Source: Candidatus Cloacimonadota bacterium (GTDB lineage: Bacteria; Cloacimonadota; Cloacimonadia; Cloacimonadales; TCS61). Taken from it: 9,464 nt of DNA. The position numbers and the translations under genes were made by a program. The first letter of the stretch is position 1. The number at the start of each line of letters is the position of its first letter. The DNA is taken from assembly GCA_030638385.1 (NCBI GenBank), contig DAOWES010000060.1, forward strand, positions 1 through 9,464. Reading direction: 5' to 3'. Positions 7,301 through 9,464 of the stretch are shown here, piece by piece. Below the pieces are notes generated by a model. It did not search any database. It was not told the DNA's origin and was given only the letters and a program-made list of their open reading frames with translations.

Positions 7301-9317
7301 CTTCATTCTGACTATATTTCTCAATTTCACTTATAATCGTTTTTACAGCGTCATGATTTTTTATGATAAGATATAGTTCTCCTAATTTCAGCAAAATAAA
7401 TATCTTCAGTTTTCCTGTAATACAGATTGCATTAGCTTTTTCCAAATGAGTTTTGGCCAATGAATATTTATTATGAGCCAGATGGAACAAACCAATAAGC
7501 AAATTTTTCTCGGAAGTTTCTTTCATATTAATTATTGAATCTTTCAGTTTACCGGAAAGCGTATCATACATCGCCCATTCCGATAGTTCAATCAGTTTTA
7601 TCAGATCTCGAATCTTATCCTGAGGCTCTATTTGATCGGAATATTGAAAATTCATCTCCACAATTCTACGAATTACATCGAAAGCTTCTTCAAAATAATG
7701 TTCCTCTATTAATAAATTCAATAATTGATAATTAAAACGTTTAATTGAGAACAGATCATTAATTTTCTCAGCATGTTCTATTATGCCATGTAATGTAACT
7801 ATCGAATGAATTCGCTTATCATGAAAATATTTAATCACACTAGAAGAAACCATCTCTTCCATTACAGTATTTATTTTTTTAATGAAATACTCTTTTACTT
7901 CTTTGAAAGTAAAGACAAATCCTGCCTCTGTTTCACGCAATATTTCGTTATTTATGCAATCTTTAATAAAGAAAAAAATCTCTTTATCATTAATATCTAA
8001 TATATTCTCGATTAGTTCTTTGGTTAGAGGAGTAAGCACCGCCGCTAATTTCTGTAACTTTTCAACAGAAGTTGGGAGTAATTGTTCAATTTTCTCCTCA
8101 ATAAAAAACCTTAGTTCAAAGGGCAACTGGTAATTATCGATATCTATATCAAAGAAAAACTTATCCTCATCCCAAATCAATCTTCTTTGAGTAAGATCAA
8201 TTAGAATATTTTCCAAAAACATCGGATTCCCATTTGATCGTTGCCAAAGTTTTTCCACAAATTCTTGCGGAGGTTTTACACTAAGCAACTTACTTATATA
8301 TTCCTCTGTTTTCTTCATCGACAAAGGCTCAATTGAAATTTCCACAGGATGAATCAGGCCCTCTATTTTACGAGGATCATTGATACATAGTATTATTAAA
8401 ATTGGTAATTTTGTAACTTCATGAGAAATGAAATTTATGAATTTAATAACCTCTTTGCTAAGATACTCTCCGGCTCGAATAGTAAATATCAGCGGTTTCT
8501 CTTGTGATAATTGAAATATAAATTTTGAGGCGGAGATATAATCAAGATCAAGATCTTTTTTCCCTTGCTCAATCTTGAAAGCAGCATCTTCCGATTCAAA
8601 AAGATACTCACGCATTTTATCTGATATTTTGTTGAACGGATCAGCAAATTTATTATTTAATTCTGCGGCAAAATAGAACTCCTTTATCAGCGCAAAGAAA
8701 GGATCTTTACTTTGTGGGCCACATTGATAATCAAACCTATAATATTTATCATACAAAATGTGATATCGGAACAATGAGATTGCGTTTGTTTTCCCTAAAC
8801 CTTTTCCTGCTTTCAATACGATGATTTTGCCATTACCATTTTCTATAATTGGAACATAATCTAAGAGTTGATGAGCATAATCATCTCGAACGATATAATC
8901 ACTAAATTTGATATTATTCACAATAGAGTGGGAATGAGAAAAGGGATAATCAGTAACTTGAAATTTGTTTATAAAAGTAATAATGCTTTCGATATCAGAG
9001 AATCTATCTTCCGGATTCTTCTCTAATAATTGGAGAATTAGTGTTTCTAATTCCGGAGGAATATCTTCATTTAGTTCTCGTGGAAATTTAGGAAGAAGAT
9101 TAAAATTATTTCCCGCAATAAAGCCTGAAATTTGCTCGGTGGAATAGGGTAAAATGCCGGTAGTGATTTTATATAAAATTACACCCAACGAATAAAAATC
9201 ACTTTGAGGTACCGGATTTTTTCTTAAGTAAATCTCCGGAGCAATAAAGGGAAGTGTTGAACTGATATTCTGCTGTTTTCTCTCCACATCAATTTTGGTA
9301 AAACCATAATCCATCAC
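4320..9317 (-). CDS. Hybrid Ser/Thr kinase - STAND ATPase - TPR - GAF - sensor histidine kinase (HstK-like), 5'-truncated
   Basis: A 1665-aa reading frame counted from a nominal GTG at 9317. Residues 1-116 are only the C-lobe of a Hanks kinase: DYG (3-5) in place of DFG, APE (26-28), the helix-F Asp in SDFYSLG (D40) and the late conserved Arg (R105). Residues about 130-510 form a STAND/AAA-16-type ATPase with Walker A AGKGLGKT (170-177) and the typical SNGNPMFL element (361-368), but its Walker B region (275-285) lacks the acidic pair. Residues about 530-1080 are TPR-like helices, clearest at 758-791 and 798-831. GAF-like domains follow at about 1125-1243 and 1268-1408, then a helical linker. 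The histidine kinase is complete: H-box SHELKTP with H1439, N-box N1554, DNGMGI (1591-1596), an F-box near 1605-1608 and GLGLGLA (1628-1634). There is no receiver domain and no membrane segment, so it is cytoplasmic. In-frame kinase-like residues continue upstream to about 9338, then TAG at 9342-9344. No ribosome site precedes the GTG, so the 5' part is missing rather than starting here. The architecture matches known trifunctional kinases. Confidence 0.92.
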   Translation of the reverse strand: MMDYGFTKIDVERKQQNISSTLPFIAPEIYLRKNPVPQSDFYSLGVILYKITTGILPYSTEQISGFIAGNNFNLLPKFPRELNEDIPPELETLILQLLEKNPEDRFSDIESIITFINKFQVTDYPFSHSHSIVNNIKFSDYIVRDDYAHQLLDYVPIIENGNGKIIVLKAGKGLGKTNAISLFRYHILYDKYYRFDYQCGPQSKDPFFALIKEFYFAAELNNKFADPFNKISDKMREYLFESEDAAFKIEQGKKDLDLDYISASKFIFQLSQEKPLIFTIRAGEYLSKEVIKFINFISHEVTKLPILIILCINDPRKIEGLIHPVEISIEPLSMKKTEEYISKLLSVKPPQEFVEKLWQRSNGNPMFLENILIDLTQRRLIWDEDKFFFDIDIDNYQLPFELRFFIEEKIEQLLPTSVEKLQKLAAVLTPLTKELIENILDINDKEIFFFIKDCINNEILRETEAGFVFTFKEVKEYFIKKINTVMEEMVSSSVIKYFHDKRIHSIVTLHGIIEHAEKINDLFSIKRFNYQLLNLLIEEHYFEEAFDVIRRIVEMNFQYSDQIEPQDKIRDLIKLIELSEWAMYDTLSGKLKDSIINMKETSEKNLLIGLFHLAHNKYSLAKTHLEKANAICITGKLKIFILLKLGELYLIIKNHDAVKTIISEIEKYSQNEDLLISLIILKASYMLEMNYIDDGITLIEEFIPTINTGNDAMYFVKLGRIHNILAILYREKRNYEETTKNYQITRKIWEKVKYSKKLGTIYNNLGDVALIKGDTNTALEFFEQAMKISKQHNSTVLILLTNLNFGETYIKLGDFVKAEEYLLKAHSMSENMENKLFYDDIIYNLGIAKSKIYNLNYYYSFIKKNAPEMISGDIDAITPLVKSYFYYLFAIGDYEKIEHRINRYKSLFAKNKENEFFNQISGHLLMIKNEPQKAKEKIDKSYEFSKKTQSIYAQMISYIRLTECYLNIGEIDKAQEYSSKAQTLCKKYNFFYWEQVSDMLRLKTELLDSNKSLRKIIRDLLSVMEIVQEHNFFLLEIEINEILIQIYSYLKEKKMANSYFCEYKKKIEEVSQNIPKHDRAKFFHKTKYYLNDPFDLISIKIASRSKRILAWQEELYSVVKLKEVKRIRFFIDKVIKNLFTPYRYAIILFDELKVRAKPFLSYNIKEDVLYSDKFRKRIQNCMDAGKSKKDKIDGNHIIFVPLKIRSTIVGVMVISDNGELDFQRYEMNAITTLRLHLTAILLRINDFAELNADMELMRKFVIMTQAFFSIMNTDKLNQEVTAFTMDFIGASRGFLISKDENENYVYDVAMDNSKHMLKNYTYISKDVISEVQKQQRPILIKDVSKDSFFDRFIAADIAQISVYCSPIIVDHEIVAFMYFDNLNNTDVEIQINQEFMDLLNNQISVAYRNAKQYEALNQKNKEIKSLDELKNEFINIVSHELKTPLVTLQGYINRLAKSNLKENEEDVFKTMQSSVNNLFNRTNDIVNFSRYNQINRVETILTDIDDILKIVAEELREISVSRNMHFKIEIEDNLPSIRINWEAFHLLITNIGLNAIRFTKDFGTITIGARHSAFQKEEINNKESIVIYIQDNGMGIPKGELTNVFQKFYELNKLYAHKSGNIEYRSSGLGLGLATAKLITELHKGKIWINSKEDQGTTVFIAIPL

Positions 9318-9341
9318 TTTCAGTTCTGTTTTATTCTCTTT

Positions 9342-9464
9342 CTAACACTATACCTTCTTACGTGTCAGCATGCCGTGAATCACTATCGCAATTGAACAGC
9401 CCCCTGCCTTTTGTTGTCGCATTTATTATTATACACCCGACCCGCTTGCCTTGCAGCCTTTCAA
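9342..9464. other. Non-coding tail of unlike composition abutting the truncated kinase
   Basis: From 9341 to the end, 57 of 124 bases are G or C (about 46 percent), and 32 of 60 between 9361 and 9420. The genes are nearer one third by eye. All three minus-strand frames are short here; the longest ATG frame (9422-9348) would give only 24 aa and has no family signature. The kinase frame is closed by TAG at 9342-9344. I see no tRNA, no clear terminator and no complete inverted-repeat pair. It may be the edge of a mobile element, a rearrangement boundary or a misassembled end. Confidence 0.5.

Noticed and set aside
9342..9352. GTGTTAG-like sequence at the junction, considered as an integron attC or recombination core
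   Set aside because: It does not match the full GTTRRRY core and has no paired inverted partner at the expected distance.
9359..9378. Imperfect inverted repeat around GCATGC, considered as an operator or terminator hairpin
   Set aside because: Beyond the central six-base palindrome the arms pair poorly and no T-run follows.
9348..9422. Small minus-strand ATG frame of 24 codons in the tail
   Set aside because: It has no clear ribosome site, no recognisable family features, and such a length is expected by chance.
9428..9433. TATAAT on the minus strand, a perfect -10-like hexamer upstream of the kinase frame
   Set aside because: The nearest TTGAAA lies 25 nt upstream instead of about 17, AT-rich hexamers are expected by chance, and it sits in the doubtful tail whose link to the kinase is uncertain.

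Overview
The window is AT-rich, gene-dense bacterial DNA, roughly one third G+C by eye. All recognisable genes read on the minus strand, so transcription runs from high to low coordinates. The composition, the run of large TPR proteins, the Sec-exported envelope proteins and the tight operon packing suggest an uncultured member of the Bacteroidota/FCB assemblage. Cloacimonadota would fit, but this is an impression and not a phylogenetic result. The standard genetic code works throughout: the visible stops are TAA and TAG, and Trp is TGG.

Layout in transcription order. (1) Positions 9464 to about 9342 hold a short stretch with no recognisable gene and a clearly different base composition. It has an in-frame stop just upstream of the kinase reading frame. 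(2) Positions 9317-4320 encode a very large signalling protein: the C-lobe of a Hanks-type Ser/Thr kinase, then a STAND/AAA-type ATPase, a long TPR region, two GAF-like domains and a complete histidine kinase. This is the trifunctional (HstK-like) architecture, but the kinase N-lobe and catalytic loop are missing at the junction with the foreign tail. (3) After 57 bp, positions 4262-3411 encode a soluble protein of about 283 aa that faintly resembles GT-B/family-9 glycosyltransferases but is probably degenerate. (4) Two bp later, positions 3408-565 encode a 947-aa Sec-exported TPR repeat protein. (5) Overlapping its stop (TAATG), positions 565-1 encode a second Sec-exported protein, perhaps an outer-membrane beta-barrel, which runs off the window.

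The last three genes are almost certainly one translationally coupled operon. The kinase gene precedes them with no visible terminator and probably belongs to the same transcript. A plausible but unproven reading is a cytoplasmic hybrid Ser/Thr-His kinase made with envelope proteins whose state it monitors or whose synthesis it adjusts. The most notable feature is the abrupt loss of the kinase catalytic half at the edge of unlike DNA, which could be a mobile-element insertion, a rearrangement or an assembly join.
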